Positions 9,211 to 18,153 of a DNA stretch of 64,000 bases are shown piece after piece. The position numbers and the translations under genes were made by a program. The stretch spans positions 736,530 to 800,529 of the forward strand of contig NZ_LT904908.1 in NCBI RefSeq assembly GCF_900199705.1, in the 5' to 3' direction. Each line of letters opens with the position of its first letter. The first letter of the stretch is position 1. The stretch is from Collinsella provencensis (lineage in GTDB: Bacteria > Actinomycetota > Coriobacteriia > Coriobacteriales > Coriobacteriaceae). Below the pieces are notes generated by a model. That model saw nothing but the letters and a program-made list of their open reading frames with translations, searched no databases and was not told the origin of the DNA.

Positions 9211-10668
9211 CTACGCGGCGAGACGCTTGAGAACGTCGACGAGCAGCGTGTAGAAGTGCTCGGCAGACTTGAGGTCCATGCGCTCATCGGGCGTGTGGAC
9301 GTCGTAGAGCTGCGGGCCCACGGCGATGGCATCAAGGCCGTCAAGAGCGGCCGCGAACAGTCCGCACTCAAGACCGGCGTGGATGGACTCAATCTTGAGC
9401 TCGGTACCGAAGAGACCGAGGTAGCTCTCCTTGAAGACGTCGCGGACGGCGGAGTGCTCAGCGTAGCTCCAGCCCGGATACTCGTACTCGAACTTGGCAT
9501 TGAAGCCAAGAGTGTCGGCGAGCGTCTGGATGCGGTCCTTAACATCGTCCTGAAGCGAGGTGATGGACGAACGCGGGGAAAGCAGGATCTTGATCTCGTC
9601 GTCAGTCGTGGCGACCACGCCGATGTTGGAGGAAACCTCAACGGCACCATCGGCGGCAACGTTGCGACGCATCACGCCATTGGGGGCGAGACGCAGGGCG
9701 CGAATCATGGCAAGGCCATCGGCCTCGGACATGGCGTCGACCTCGGCACCGTCTGCCACGGTGATGGCGCAAGTGAAACCGGGGTCGAAGACCTCGAGCT
9801 CAGCGGTAATCTGATCGACAACGTTCTTAGCGATCTCGGCACCCGCCTGTGCAGCTGCAGCGTCAGCATACGCGACGACAGCCGTGCACTCGCGGTTGAT
9901 GGCGTTGTCCTTGGTGCCGCCGTTGAAGCTCACCAGACGAGCATCACCCGCGGCCATGAGGCGCTCGATGATGCGAGCCATGAGCAGGTCGCCGTTGCCG
10001 CGCTCCAGGTGGATGTCAGCGCCGGAGTGACCGCCGAGCAAGCCGGAGATCTCGAGCGTAAGCGTGCTGCCCGCGATGTGCTCGCGCGTAACCGCACGCG
10101 TGATGGTGGCAACCACGCCGCCAGCACAGCTCACCGTGGCAACGCCCTCTTCCTCGGAGTCGAGGTTGATCATGATGCGAGCATCGATCTGGGACTTGTC
10201 GAGCGTCTCGGCACCAACCAGGCCGGTCTCCTCATCCGTGGTGAACACGCACTCGAGCGCAGGATGAACCAGCGTGTCATCGTCGAGAATCGCCATCATA
10301 AGTGCGACGGCGATACCGTTGTCGGCGCCCAGCGTGGTGCCGTTGGCGGTCAGCATGCCGTCGACGACCATCAGGTCGATGCCGTCCTTCTCGAAATCAT
10401 GCTCAACGCCGGCGAGCTTGTCGCACACCATGTCGATATGGCCCTGCAGCATGACAGCCGGAGCGCCCTCGGCGCCGGCAGATGCGGGCTTCTTGATGAT
10501 GACGTTGTTGACCTCGTCCTGGTACACCCAAAGACCGCGCTCATTGGCAAAAGCAACAAGGAAATCGCTGATCTGCTTCTCCTTGCCCGACTCGCGCGGG
10601 ATCGCACTGATGTCCTCGAAGAAGTGGAAGAGCTTCTCGGGCTGATAACCAGTGATCTTGTATTCCAT
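9211..10668 (-). CDS. pepD: Aminoacyl-histidine dipeptidase (peptidase D, M20 family)
   Basis: 485 residues from the ATG at 10668, preceded by AAGGAGGAACC. This is the M20C metallopeptidase that cleaves Xaa-His and other dipeptides in the cytoplasm with a di-zinc centre. Metal and catalytic residues are seen in LQGHIDMVCD, TTLGADNGIA, TTDEETGL, INLDSEEEG and the late SIHAGLECG. The lid/dimerisation domain lies between. It is monocistronic: its own terminator follows and the lysS terminator precedes it. Confidence 0.94.
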   Translation of the reverse strand: MEYKITGYQPEKLFHFFEDISAIPRESGKEKQISDFLVAFANERGLWVYQDEVNNVIIKKPASAGAEGAPAVMLQGHIDMVCDKLAGVEHDFEKDGIDLMVVDGMLTANGTTLGADNGIAVALMMAILDDDTLVHPALECVFTTDEETGLVGAETLDKSQIDARIMINLDSEEEGVATVSCAGGVVATITRAVTREHIAGSTLTLEISGLLGGHSGADIHLERGNGDLLMARIIERLMAAGDARLVSFNGGTKDNAINRECTAVVAYADAAAAQAGAEIAKNVVDQITAELEVFDPGFTCAITVADGAEVDAMSEADGLAMIRALRLAPNGVMRRNVAADGAVEVSSNIGVVATTDDEIKILLSPRSSITSLQDDVKDRIQTLADTLGFNAKFEYEYPGWSYAEHSAVRDVFKESYLGLFGTELKIESIHAGLECGLFAAALDGLDAIAVGPQLYDVHTPDERMDLKSAEHFYTLLVDVLKRLAA

Positions 10669-10860
10669 GGTTCCTCCTTGATGTATTCGAACCGAATACC
10701 TTACAGACAGCTCATATATTCCCAAAGTTGCTTGCGCCCAGCCAGACAAATACGCCAGTTGCGCCGTTCTGCCTGGGAACGGACTCTGAGTATGCAGAAC
10801 TTCTCAATTCCTATACAAATGAACGACGCTCATCGCGAGAGAAAAGTCCCGCTAGTCACA

Positions 10861-10894
10861 AAAAGGGCGCCACGCACAACGCGCGACGCCCTTC
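10861..10894 (-). terminator. Terminator after lysS
   Basis: Inverted repeat AAAAGGGCGCCACGC / GCGCGACGCCCTT with a short loop; on the minus strand the stem is followed by TTTTTG. It is 117 bp past the lysS stop. The interval 10669-11010 holds nothing else recognisable. Confidence 0.75.
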
Positions 10895-11010
10895 GATTGC
10901 AACTTAAGGCACAGAACCCGGATGCCTGTAGGCACGATCAATGCAATGCCGCAGGCAATGGAAAGCAAGCTCAACCGCCGGACACTTAAAAGAGCAATGC
11001 CCGAAAACCC

Positions 11011-13008
11011 TTAGTAGAGCTTGGCTCCCGCGGGGATGGAATCATCCACGATGAGCACGTTCAGACGCTCGGATGCGTCTTCGCCCCCCTGCTCGGCATG
11101 AACCGCGGAGATGATCATGCCACAGGACGGGATGCCCATCATCTTGCGCGGCGGCAGGTTGGTGATGGCGATAAGCGTCTTGCCAATCAGGTCCTCCGGC
11201 TCGTAGTAGTCGTGGATGCCGGAAAGGATGGTGCGGTCCTCGCCCGTACCGTCGTCAAGCGTGAAGTTGAGGAGCTTCTTGGACTTGGGAACGGCGACGC
11301 AATCCTTGACCTTGACGGCGCGGAAATCGCTCTTGGAGAACGTATCGAAGTCAACGAAGTCCTCGAACAGCGGCTCGACGACCACCTTGGAGTAGTCAAT
11401 CGTGGGCTTGGCGGGCTTCACGAACGGAGAAGCAGCGCCCTCGGACTCGGCGAGCTGGGCAGCGCGGGCCGCGGCAGCACCCGACTTGAATCCCTTCTCG
11501 GGCTTCATGTGCGGGAACAGCAGCACGTCGCGGATGGAGCTGGAGTTGGTGAGCAGCATGACCACGCGGTCGATGCCGATGCCGATGCCGCCCGCCGGAG
11601 GCATGCCGTACTCAAGTGCGCGCACGTAATCCTCGTCGTATTCCATGGCCTCGTCGTCGCCGCCGGCCTTCTCCTCCATCTGCGCGGCAAAGCGCTCAGC
11701 CTGGTCAACCGGATCGTTGAGCTCGGAGAACGCGTTGGCGTACTCGTGCGCGGCGATGAACAGCTCAAAGCGGTGCGTCAGGCGCGGGTCATCCTCGTGG
11801 CGCTTGGCCAGCGGAGACACCTCGACCGGATAGTCGACCACGAAGGTCGGGTTGATGAGCGTGGCCTCGCCCAGCTCGTCGAACAGCTCGGCGACGAGCT
11901 TGCCGGCGGTCCACTCGGGCTTGTACTCGATGTCGTGCTCGGCGCAGGCGGCGCGCAGCTCCTCGATGGGCGTGTCGAGCGTGATCTCGCGGCCCAAAAC
12001 GTCGGAGACGACCTCGGTCATGGAACGGCTGGCCCACGGCGAGAACAGGTCAATCTGCATACCCTGGTACTCGACCATGCCCTCAAGGCCGATGGCGCGC
12101 GCGGCGGCGGTGATCACGCCCTCGGCGAGCTCCTTCATGCCGTCGAGATCGGAGTAGGCGCGGTAGGCCTCCATGGTGGTGAACTCGGGGTTGTGCGTGA
12201 GGTCCATACCCTCGTTGCGGAAAATGCGGCCGATCTCGAACACGCGCTCATAGCCGCCCACAATCAGACGCTTGAGGTGCAGCTCGGTGGCGATGCGCAG
12301 GTAATTCTCCTGGTTAAGCGCGTTGAAGTGCGTGATGAACGGTTTTGCCGTGGCGCCGCCCTGGATGGTCTGCAGGATGGGCGTCTCGACCTCCATGTAG
12401 CCGTTGTCCTCCATGTAGCGGCGGAAGGTGGAGATGATGGTGGAGCGCTTGCGGAAGGTTTCGCGCACATCCTCATTCACGATGAGGTCGACGTAGCGCT
12501 GACGATAACGAGTCTCCTTGTCGGAGAGGCCGTGGAACTTCTCGGGAAGCGGACGCACCGCCTTGGAGAGCAGGCGCAGCTGGCGCGGGGCGACAGAGAT
12601 CTCGCCACGCTTGGTGCGCGTAACAACGCCGGTGGCCTGGACGATGTCGCCCAGATCGAGCTTCTTGAGCACCGCCCAAGATTCCTCCTCCACGTCGTTC
12701 ACGCGGCAGAACAGCTGGATGTCAGCAGAAGGATCGCGCAGGACGAGGAACATGATCTTGCCCTGGCCGCGCTTGGCGACCACACGACCGCCAATGGTCA
12801 CGGTTTCGTCGGCCGTCTGCTCGTTCTCGAGATAAGCATAGCGCTCGAGAAGGTCGGCGGCGTGATCGGTGACGTCGGAATGCTCAGGATAGGGATTCTC
12901 GCCCGCGGCATACAAGGCGGCGCGGTCGACCAGACGACGGGCGCGCTCGTCGTTGAGCGTGTTGGCAGACTCGGCAGTCTCAACGGTTGCAGAGGTGTTC
13001 TCGGCCAT
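11011..13008 (-). CDS. lysS: Lysyl-tRNA synthetase (class II) with C-terminal tRNA-binding domain
   Basis: 665 residues from the ATG at 13008 (AGAGGACA upstream), about 160 longer than ordinary bacterial LysRS. Parts in order: N-terminal OB fold that reads the anticodon (around TIGGRVVAKRGQGKIMFLVL), class II catalytic core with motif 2 RNEGMDLTHNPEFTTME and motif 3 GIGIGIDRVVMLL, a linker rich in alanine, then from about residue 555 a second OB fold of the EMAPII/Trbp111 type (FRAVKVKDCVAVPKSKKLL, LPPRKMMGIPSCGMI). The latter domain is normally found at the end of MetG. It presumably raises tRNA affinity. Confidence 0.94.
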   Translation of the reverse strand: MAENTSATVETAESANTLNDERARRLVDRAALYAAGENPYPEHSDVTDHAADLLERYAYLENEQTADETVTIGGRVVAKRGQGKIMFLVLRDPSADIQLFCRVNDVEEESWAVLKKLDLGDIVQATGVVTRTKRGEISVAPRQLRLLSKAVRPLPEKFHGLSDKETRYRQRYVDLIVNEDVRETFRKRSTIISTFRRYMEDNGYMEVETPILQTIQGGATAKPFITHFNALNQENYLRIATELHLKRLIVGGYERVFEIGRIFRNEGMDLTHNPEFTTMEAYRAYSDLDGMKELAEGVITAAARAIGLEGMVEYQGMQIDLFSPWASRSMTEVVSDVLGREITLDTPIEELRAACAEHDIEYKPEWTAGKLVAELFDELGEATLINPTFVVDYPVEVSPLAKRHEDDPRLTHRFELFIAAHEYANAFSELNDPVDQAERFAAQMEEKAGGDDEAMEYDEDYVRALEYGMPPAGGIGIGIDRVVMLLTNSSSIRDVLLFPHMKPEKGFKSGAAAARAAQLAESEGAASPFVKPAKPTIDYSKVVVEPLFEDFVDFDTFSKSDFRAVKVKDCVAVPKSKKLLNFTLDDGTGEDRTILSGIHDYYEPEDLIGKTLIAITNLPPRKMMGIPSCGMIISAVHAEQGGEDASERLNVLIVDDSIPAGAKLY

Positions 13009-13150
13009 GGTGTCCTCTCTTAGAACTCTTATTCCAGCCCGAAAGAAGAGCTGGTAGATATACGGATACGGCGTGCATGAAAGCGGGTGTACATGCGCAA
13101 AGTCGAAGCACGGGGTTCGAACGATAGCGGCTTGAGCAAGGCTTGAACAG

Positions 13151-13194
13151 GGGCTCAAACGTGACTCAAACGAGGGCTTAAACGGGGCTTAAAC
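13151..13194. repeat. Short tandem repeat GGGCTYAAAC
   Basis: Four imperfect copies of a 10-12 base unit (GGGCTCAAAC, GACTCAAAC, GGGCTTAAAC, GGGCTTAAAC) directly before the greA terminator. No function is apparent. Confidence 0.6.
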
Positions 13195-13233
13195 AAAAAC
13201 CGCCCCCTCGCGCCATGCGGCGCCAGGGAGCGG
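13195..13233 (-). terminator. Terminator after greA
   Basis: On the minus strand a GC-rich stem (CCGCTCCCTGGCGC with GCGCGAGGGGGCGG) is followed by TTTTTG. It lies 35 bp past the greA stop. Confidence 0.8.
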
Positions 13234-13267
13234 ATGCGCGCTAGGATTTGGACGAAACTCACAAACC

Positions 13268-13738
13268 CTAGCGCGTGATCTTGGCGATGGTGTAAATGCG
13301 CTTGGAACCGTTGGGCAGCGTGACCTCGACGGACTCGCCCTCGACATGACCGATGATGGCACGGCCGACCGGGGACTCGTTGGAGATCTTGTGCTGCAAA
13401 ACGTTGGTCTCGGTGGTACCCACAATGGCGAAGTCGGTGGCCTCCCCCTCCTCGTCGACCAGCGTCACCACGGAGCCGATGGACACAATTTGGTCGGAGC
13501 CGGTAGTGGCATCCTGAGCGTTGGCGAGCGTAGCACGGATCTCGGCGATGCGAGCAGCGTTCTTGGCCTGCTCTTCCTTAGCCGCATCGTACTCAGCGTT
13601 CTCGGAAAGGTCGCCGAACGCGCGGGCTTCCTTGATATGCTCGACGATCTCCTGGGACTTCTCGCCCTCGAGATATGCGAGCTCTTCCTCGAGCCTCTTG
13701 CGGCCTTCAGCGGTCAGTACGATCTGGCTTGCATCCAT
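13268..13738 (-). CDS. greA: Transcription elongation factor GreA
   Basis: 156 residues from the ATG at 13738, with GGAGGAG upstream. GreA stimulates RNA polymerase to cleave backtracked transcripts. The N-terminal coiled coil carries the acidic tip ARAFGDLSENAEYDAAKEEQ, and the FKBP-like C-terminal domain has the NESPVGRAIIGHVEG motif. Length is typical. A terminator follows. The upstream tatA has its own terminator, so the gene is probably transcribed alone. Confidence 0.95.
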   Translation of the reverse strand: MDASQIVLTAEGRKRLEEELAYLEGEKSQEIVEHIKEARAFGDLSENAEYDAAKEEQAKNAARIAEIRATLANAQDATTGSDQIVSIGSVVTLVDEEGEATDFAIVGTTETNVLQHKISNESPVGRAIIGHVEGESVEVTLPNGSKRIYTIAKITR

Positions 13739-13782
13739 GTGGCAAACTCCTCCATACAAAACGTGTGGGAATAACAGCAAAA

Positions 13783-13816
13783 GCGACCGGCTAGCCCCAG
13801 CGGGTCAACCGGCCGC
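13783..13816 (-). terminator. Terminator after tatA
   Basis: Stem of GCGGCCGGTT with AGCCGGTCGC on the minus strand (one mismatch), followed by TTTTGC; 22 bp beyond the tatA stop. Confidence 0.7.
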
Positions 13817-13837
13817 GATCAACCCTTTGCAAGTGGG

Positions 13838-14089
13838 TTACTCGGCGTCCTTGGCCTCTTTACGAGCCTTGGCAGCGGCGAGCTTGGCCTCGAGCTCGGC
13901 GACCTCGTCGTCCTCATCCTCGACGACGTCGGCCTCGACCTCATCGGGAGTGTCGTCGCCGGCCATACCCTCGCGGATGTTCTTGACCGTGGAGCCAAGC
14001 GACTTACCGAGCTTCGGAAGATTCTTGGGGCCAAAGATCAGCAGGGCCACGATGAGAATGACAATCCATTCCATACCCTTGGGCATCAT
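13838..14089 (-). CDS. tatA: Sec-independent protein translocase TatA/TatE family
   Basis: 83 residues from the ATG at 14089, chosen because GGGAGG lies 8 bases before it. A single N-terminal membrane helix (MEWIVILIVALLIFGPKNLP) carries the hallmark FGP hinge, then an amphipathic helix (KLGKSLGSTVKNIREGM), then a very acidic C-terminal tail. TatA polymerises to form the Tat channel for folded proteins. No tatB or tatC is nearby. Confidence 0.92.
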   Translation of the reverse strand: MMPKGMEWIVILIVALLIFGPKNLPKLGKSLGSTVKNIREGMAGDDTPDEVEADVVEDEDDEVAELEAKLAAAKARKEAKDAE

Positions 14090-14198
14090 AATGATTTCCT
14101 CCCGGAATAACGTCGATTTGCGGACGTGGCGCTCGGTGCGCGCACTACAGCTCGGAAGAGTATACCCCGCCACAGCGGCTCTGCACAACACTAACGCA

Positions 14199-14224
14199 AA
14201 AGGGTCACCTACTGGTGACCCTCT
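14199..14224 (-). terminator. Terminator after tRNA-Pro
   Basis: AGGGTCACC TACT GGTGACCCT hairpin followed on the minus strand by TTTTGCG, 10 bp past the tRNA 3' end. Confidence 0.85.
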
Positions 14225-14233
14225 TAAGCGCAA

Positions 14234-14310
14234 TGGTCGGGTTGACTGGATTTGAACCAGCGACCCCTGCGTCCCGAACGCAGTGCTCTACCAAACTGAG
14301 CCACAACCCG
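14234..14310 (-). tRNA. tRNA-Pro (anticodon CGG)
   Basis: 77 nt including an encoded CCA. The acceptor arm CGGGTTG pairs with CAACCCG, the anticodon stem CTGCG/CGCAG encloses the loop TTCGGGA (anticodon CGG), and the T arm contains GGTTCAAATCC. Position 73 is A. Confidence 0.95.
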
Positions 14311-14535
14311 ATAGCTCGATTATCCTATCAAAACGTTTTGCAGAATGCCAGACCGCTGCCGAGGATATCGAAAACCCTACGCACGGCTTATGCCTACACG
14401 CAGCTCATGTTGAATGGAAATGCTGTAGCGAGGGACACCTCATATGCAAGCGCCACCGTTACAACGTCGCGACACAGCGCTGCATCAACACGCACGCCAA
14501 CACCATCTCGCCAACGACCGCACCTACAGCCGCGC

Positions 14536-15468
14536 CTACTCCACGATGGACGGACCGCGCTCCCCCATCTTGGCAGCGTATGACCACCATCCATGCGCGT
14601 CCGCAGCGGCACTCACGGCTTCAGCCGCCTCCTGCGTCTCACAGATGGCAAAAACCGTCGCGCCAGATCCACATACATTGGCAACGCGCACGCCAGACTG
14701 CTGACGCATCCAATCCAAGATCTCGCCAATCTCGGGAGCAAGACCGCAGGCCGCGGGGGCAAGGTTGTTCTCGACGCGCGCGAGCACCTCGTCATCATTG
14801 TGCGCGCGAAGCGCCTCGAGCATCGGCTCAAGCGGCGGAAGCGCAACCGGGTTCTCGTCAAAACGACGATAAGCCTCGATCGTAGACACGCGGCTCGACC
14901 AGGGCTTGACCAACGCAACGGGTGTACCCGTGAACGGCTGGAATGTCTCACACATAACGTCGCCGCAGCCGCCCAAATACGTCGGCATCCCATACAGGAA
15001 AAACGGCACGTCAGCGCCAATGGATCGCGCCACGCCAAGAACACGCTCATCGTGTGGGTCGATGCCCCAAAACTGGCACAGCGCCACGATGGTCGCAGCG
15101 GCATCGGTGGACGGACCGCCCAGGCCAGCGCACATGGGAATGTGCTTGTCAATGAGGACGTTAAAGTGCGGCTCACGGCCAAAGACCTTCCCCATCGCAA
15201 CAGCCGCCTTATATGCGGTGTTGTGCTCCTGAGGAAAATCGGTCTGAGGAACCGTGCGCACCGTCAGGGCGTCAGACGGCCTTACCGTAAGTGTGTCGGC
15301 AAGATCGAGCGCGATCATCACGGTATCGACCAAGTGATATCCGCGTGCATCCTTTTGCGCGTGAACACCCAGGTAGAGGTTAATTTTTGCGGGGGCGGAA
15401 ATGGTCAGAGCGTCATCCGTCGAGCACGTGGCCGCACGCGACCCGTCCGCCGAAGAGACCCTGCTCAT
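14536..15468 (-). CDS. ispE: 4-diphosphocytidyl-2-C-methyl-D-erythritol kinase
   Basis: 310-residue GHMP kinase of the MEP isoprenoid pathway, phosphorylating CDP-ME. The substrate segment APAKINLYLGV and the ATP-binding loop PMCAGLGGPSTDAA are present; the usual GGGSSDAA is slightly changed. The C-terminal VCGSGATVFA motif is intact. The ATG at 15468 directly abuts the TAG of veg, so the two are translationally coupled. The veg-ispE pairing is also known in Bacillus. Confidence 0.94.
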   Translation of the reverse strand: MSRVSSADGSRAATCSTDDALTISAPAKINLYLGVHAQKDARGYHLVDTVMIALDLADTLTVRPSDALTVRTVPQTDFPQEHNTAYKAAVAMGKVFGREPHFNVLIDKHIPMCAGLGGPSTDAAATIVALCQFWGIDPHDERVLGVARSIGADVPFFLYGMPTYLGGCGDVMCETFQPFTGTPVALVKPWSSRVSTIEAYRRFDENPVALPPLEPMLEALRAHNDDEVLARVENNLAPAACGLAPEIGEILDWMRQQSGVRVANVCGSGATVFAICETQEAAEAVSAAADAHGWWSYAAKMGERGPSIVE

Positions 15469-15765
15469 CTAGTCTTGCTCGAGCTCGGTGTTGAGCGGCG
15501 TGAATATATACTCGCCGGTCTCGGGGTCGAACAGCTCGACCGTTCCCGTGAGGACATCGACGTACTGATACGACTGGCGCGACTTGCGGCCGCGACGCTC
15601 TTCAACCTCAACGATGAAAACGGCGGGGTGAACGGTTTTGATAACGCCCATGCGCTCGATGACGCGTGTGCGGCCCATATTGGCCTTAACCTTGATGCGC
15701 TCACCGACCAGAGTGGTCAGCTTTTCCTGAATCTCAGCTACGTGGTTAACTTCCAGCTCTTCCAT
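15469..15765 (-). CDS. veg: Veg family protein
   Basis: 98 residues. The central stretch with LVGERIKVKANMGRTRVIER matches the Veg family of small SH3-like proteins, which in Bacillus stimulates biofilm gene expression by an unclear route. GGAGG is placed 8 bases before the start. It is immediately upstream of ispE as in many Gram-positives. The stop is TAG, which shows that amber codons terminate translation in this organism. Confidence 0.88.
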   Translation of the reverse strand: MEELEVNHVAEIQEKLTTLVGERIKVKANMGRTRVIERMGVIKTVHPAVFIVEVEERRGRKSRQSYQYVDVLTGTVELFDPETGEYIFTPLNTELEQD

Positions 15766-15923
15766 GCCATTTGCCTCCTGCAGGGAGCATCGACAGCGAT
15801 CCCCAATGTACGTGAACTGCGCTAGTGTAGCAGGCTCACTACGCTATTGTCTGAGGTCTGAGCTGAATCACATCATATTTCGATATGGGGCGCGCTGCGT
15901 GCGGGTACACGCAAGCACAACGT

Positions 15924-16370
15924 TTACAACTCGTCGGTATCCAGCACGATGGTGAAGGGGCCGTCGTTAATAAGTTCTACCTGCATGTATGCGCCGAAGC
16001 GCCCCGTGGAAACATGCTCCACATCCTGACGAACAAGGCTCACGAAATACTCGTAGAGCTCGGTGGCGTGATCGGGAGCGGCAGCGTCGACAAACGACGG
16101 GCGACGACCCTTTTTGCAGTTCGCGTACAGCGTGAACTGGGAGACCACCAAGACCTCACCCTTGATGTCGTCGAGCGAGAGATTGGTCTTGCCGTCCTCG
16201 TCTTCGTTGATGCGCAGCGCGTGGAGTTTCGACCAAAGTTTATCCGCCTCGGCACGCGTGTCGTCATGACCAACACCGAGCAAGATGAGGTAGCCCGCGC
16301 CGATGGCGCCCGCAATCTCGTTGTCGATAGTCACGCTCGCGCGCGAAACGCGCTGGACAACCGCGCGCAT
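15924..16370 (-). CDS. dtd: D-aminoacyl-tRNA deacylase
   Basis: 148 residues beginning MRAVVQRVSRASVTID with the catalytic SQFTLYANCKKGRRPSF motif and the NDGPFTIVLDT C-terminal motif (Gly-cisPro equivalent NDGPF). DTD recycles D-aminoacyl-tRNAs. One base separates it from the preceding rdgB stop, so the two form a tight operon. Confidence 0.95.
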   Translation of the reverse strand: MRAVVQRVSRASVTIDNEIAGAIGAGYLILLGVGHDDTRAEADKLWSKLHALRINEDEDGKTNLSLDDIKGEVLVVSQFTLYANCKKGRRPSFVDAAAPDHATELYEYFVSLVRQDVEHVSTGRFGAYMQVELINDGPFTIVLDTDEL

Positions 16371-16371
16371 A

Positions 16372-17076
16372 CTAGCGGTCCTCGTCGGCGCTCACCGGGG
16401 TGTCTTGCACAGGAACGCCAGCATGAGCAAAGACATCCGCGATCTCATGAAGTTGCGACGCAAGGTCCTGGAGTGCGTGGAAGCGGTGACTGATGGCGTT
16501 TTTCTCCTCGGGTGTGAGCTCGGCCATGGTCTTGCCCGGCGTGTCAACAGGAAGGAACAGCGGGTCGTAACCGAAGCCGAACTCGCCACGACCCTCATGT
16601 CCAATCACGCCTTCGCATGCACCCGTACCAGTGAAAACGAAGCCGTCCGCGTTGATGAGCGCAACCACGCTCATGAAGCGCGCCGTGCGATCTGCATCGG
16701 TAACGTCCGCCATCTCATGCAACAGCTTTTCATTGTTGGCGGCGTCATTGCCATGCTCGCCCGCATAGCGCGCGGAATAGACACCCGGCGCCCCGCCAAG
16801 GGAATCGACCACGAGACCGGAGTCGTCGGCAATTGCGGGTAGGCCCGTTGCCTCGACGGCCGCCTGAGCTTTGATAAGCGCGTTGTCGCGGAACGTTTCG
16901 CCGTTTTCTTCGGGATCCTCAAAGTCTCCGAGCTGGCCCAAGGCGACAAAACGAACCTCCGGCAAAACGGAGCCCAAAATCGTCTGAATCTCGGTGAGCT
17001 TATGGGCGTTGCCGGTCGCTACCACGATGGTGTTTTGCGGGTTCAGCGTATTGATGTCGATCTTTTCGAGTGCCAT
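16372..17076 (-). CDS. rdgB: Non-canonical purine NTP pyrophosphatase (RdgB/HAM1)
   Basis: 234 residues from the ATG at 17076 (GGGGAG 6 bases upstream; a TTG seven codons earlier is weaker). The family motifs TIVVATGNAHKLTEI, ENGETFRDNALIKA, IADDSGLVVD, GVYSARYAG and FGFGYDPLF are all present. The enzyme removes ITP and XTP from the nucleotide pool. It is about 35 residues longer than usual because of N- and C-terminal extensions. It is followed by dtd; both are housecleaning functions. Confidence 0.94.
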   Translation of the reverse strand: MALEKIDINTLNPQNTIVVATGNAHKLTEIQTILGSVLPEVRFVALGQLGDFEDPEENGETFRDNALIKAQAAVEATGLPAIADDSGLVVDSLGGAPGVYSARYAGEHGNDAANNEKLLHEMADVTDADRTARFMSVVALINADGFVFTGTGACEGVIGHEGRGEFGFGYDPLFLPVDTPGKTMAELTPEEKNAISHRFHALQDLASQLHEIADVFAHAGVPVQDTPVSADEDR

Positions 17077-17200
17077 TGCGCGCTCCCCATTCCTCAAAGT
17101 TGTCCGCTCGTAATCAAAAGCTGCTTGCTGTCAATTCCTCAGACTGCCTGCCGCTTCATTCAAAAGGTTTCTCGCCTCTAGCTCAAAAGGCTGCTCGCCC

Positions 17201-17935
17201 CTAATCCCTAAACGCCGTCACTTCGTTTTGCAGGGCGATGAGCTGCGCAATACCCGCGTCGCCCAGGTCAAGCAAGCGGCCCAAGCGCTCACGACTGAAC
17301 GGCGTGCGCTCGCCCGTCCCTTGAAGCTCGATGATCTCACCCGTATCGGTCGCCACAAGGTTCATGTCAACCTCGGCGTGGCTATCCTCAACGTAATCGA
17401 GATCGAGCAGCTCGCAACCATCAACAAGGCCCATGGACACCGCCGCGACCTGGCCGGTGAGGGGCAGGCGCGCGATCTTGCCCGCCTCGACCCACTTCAT
17501 AAGCGCGTCGTGCAAAGCGACCCAAGCGCCCGTGATGCTCGCCGTACGCGTGCCGCCGTCGGCCTGCAACACGTCGCAATCCACGGTGACGGTGTACTCA
17601 CCCAGGGCTTTCATGTTCACCACCGTGCGCAGGCTGCGGCCGATGAGGCGCTCAATCTCCATGGAGCGACCCTTGCGGCTTCCGGTTTCGCGCTTCGTGC
17701 GACGGTTGGTCGACGCCGGCAGCATCGCATACTCCGCCGTCACCCAGCCGGCATGACTCGCCTTGCGCCAACCCGGCACGCCTTCCTCAATGGTGGCGGC
17801 GCACAGCACTTTGGTGTCGCCGAACTCCACCAGGCACGAACCCAACGCGTTCTTCATGACCTCGCGCGTTAGATTGACCGGGCGCATCTCGTTGGCAGCG
17901 CGTCCATTCGCGCGGTTTATCTCCATGTATTCCAT
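17201..17935 (-). CDS. rph: Ribonuclease PH
   Basis: 244 residues. Phosphorolytic 3' exoribonuclease that trims tRNA ends. Seen: RPVNLTREV near the N-terminus, the [20 protein letters not shown] region, [18 protein letters not shown] at the active site and the late [14 protein letters not shown] segment. AGGAGAGGA precedes the ATG. The 124 bp gap to rdgB has nothing visible, and co-transcription with rdgB-dtd is likely, as the rph-rdgB pairing is common. Confidence 0.95.
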   Translation of the reverse strand: MEYMEINRANGRAANEMRPVNLTREVMKNALGSCLVEFGDTKVLCAATIEEGVPGWRKASHAGWVTAEYAMLPASTNRRTKRETGSRKGRSMEIERLIGRSLRTVVNMKALGEYTVTVDCDVLQADGGTRTASITGAWVALHDALMKWVEAGKIARLPLTGQVAAVSMGLVDGCELLDLDYVEDSHAEVDMNLVATDTGEIIELQGTGERTPFSRERLGRLLDLGDAGIAQLIALQNEVTAFRD

Positions 17936-18153
17936 AGGTGTCCTCTCCTACTCAATTGCGTGCCGTTCGTATTCCCACGAAAGCACACATGTAACCACAG
18001 CGATACCGGTGCACGTGCGCGCACCTGCAACGATGCACAGGCGCGGTAACCGATGCTCAGGCTCGATAACGATAGCGGCATGCGTGCGTGCATATGCGTT
18101 TACCGCTCATCGCTCGCCCTGCGCCACGGCACACCGCCCGGCTTGACCTTTCC

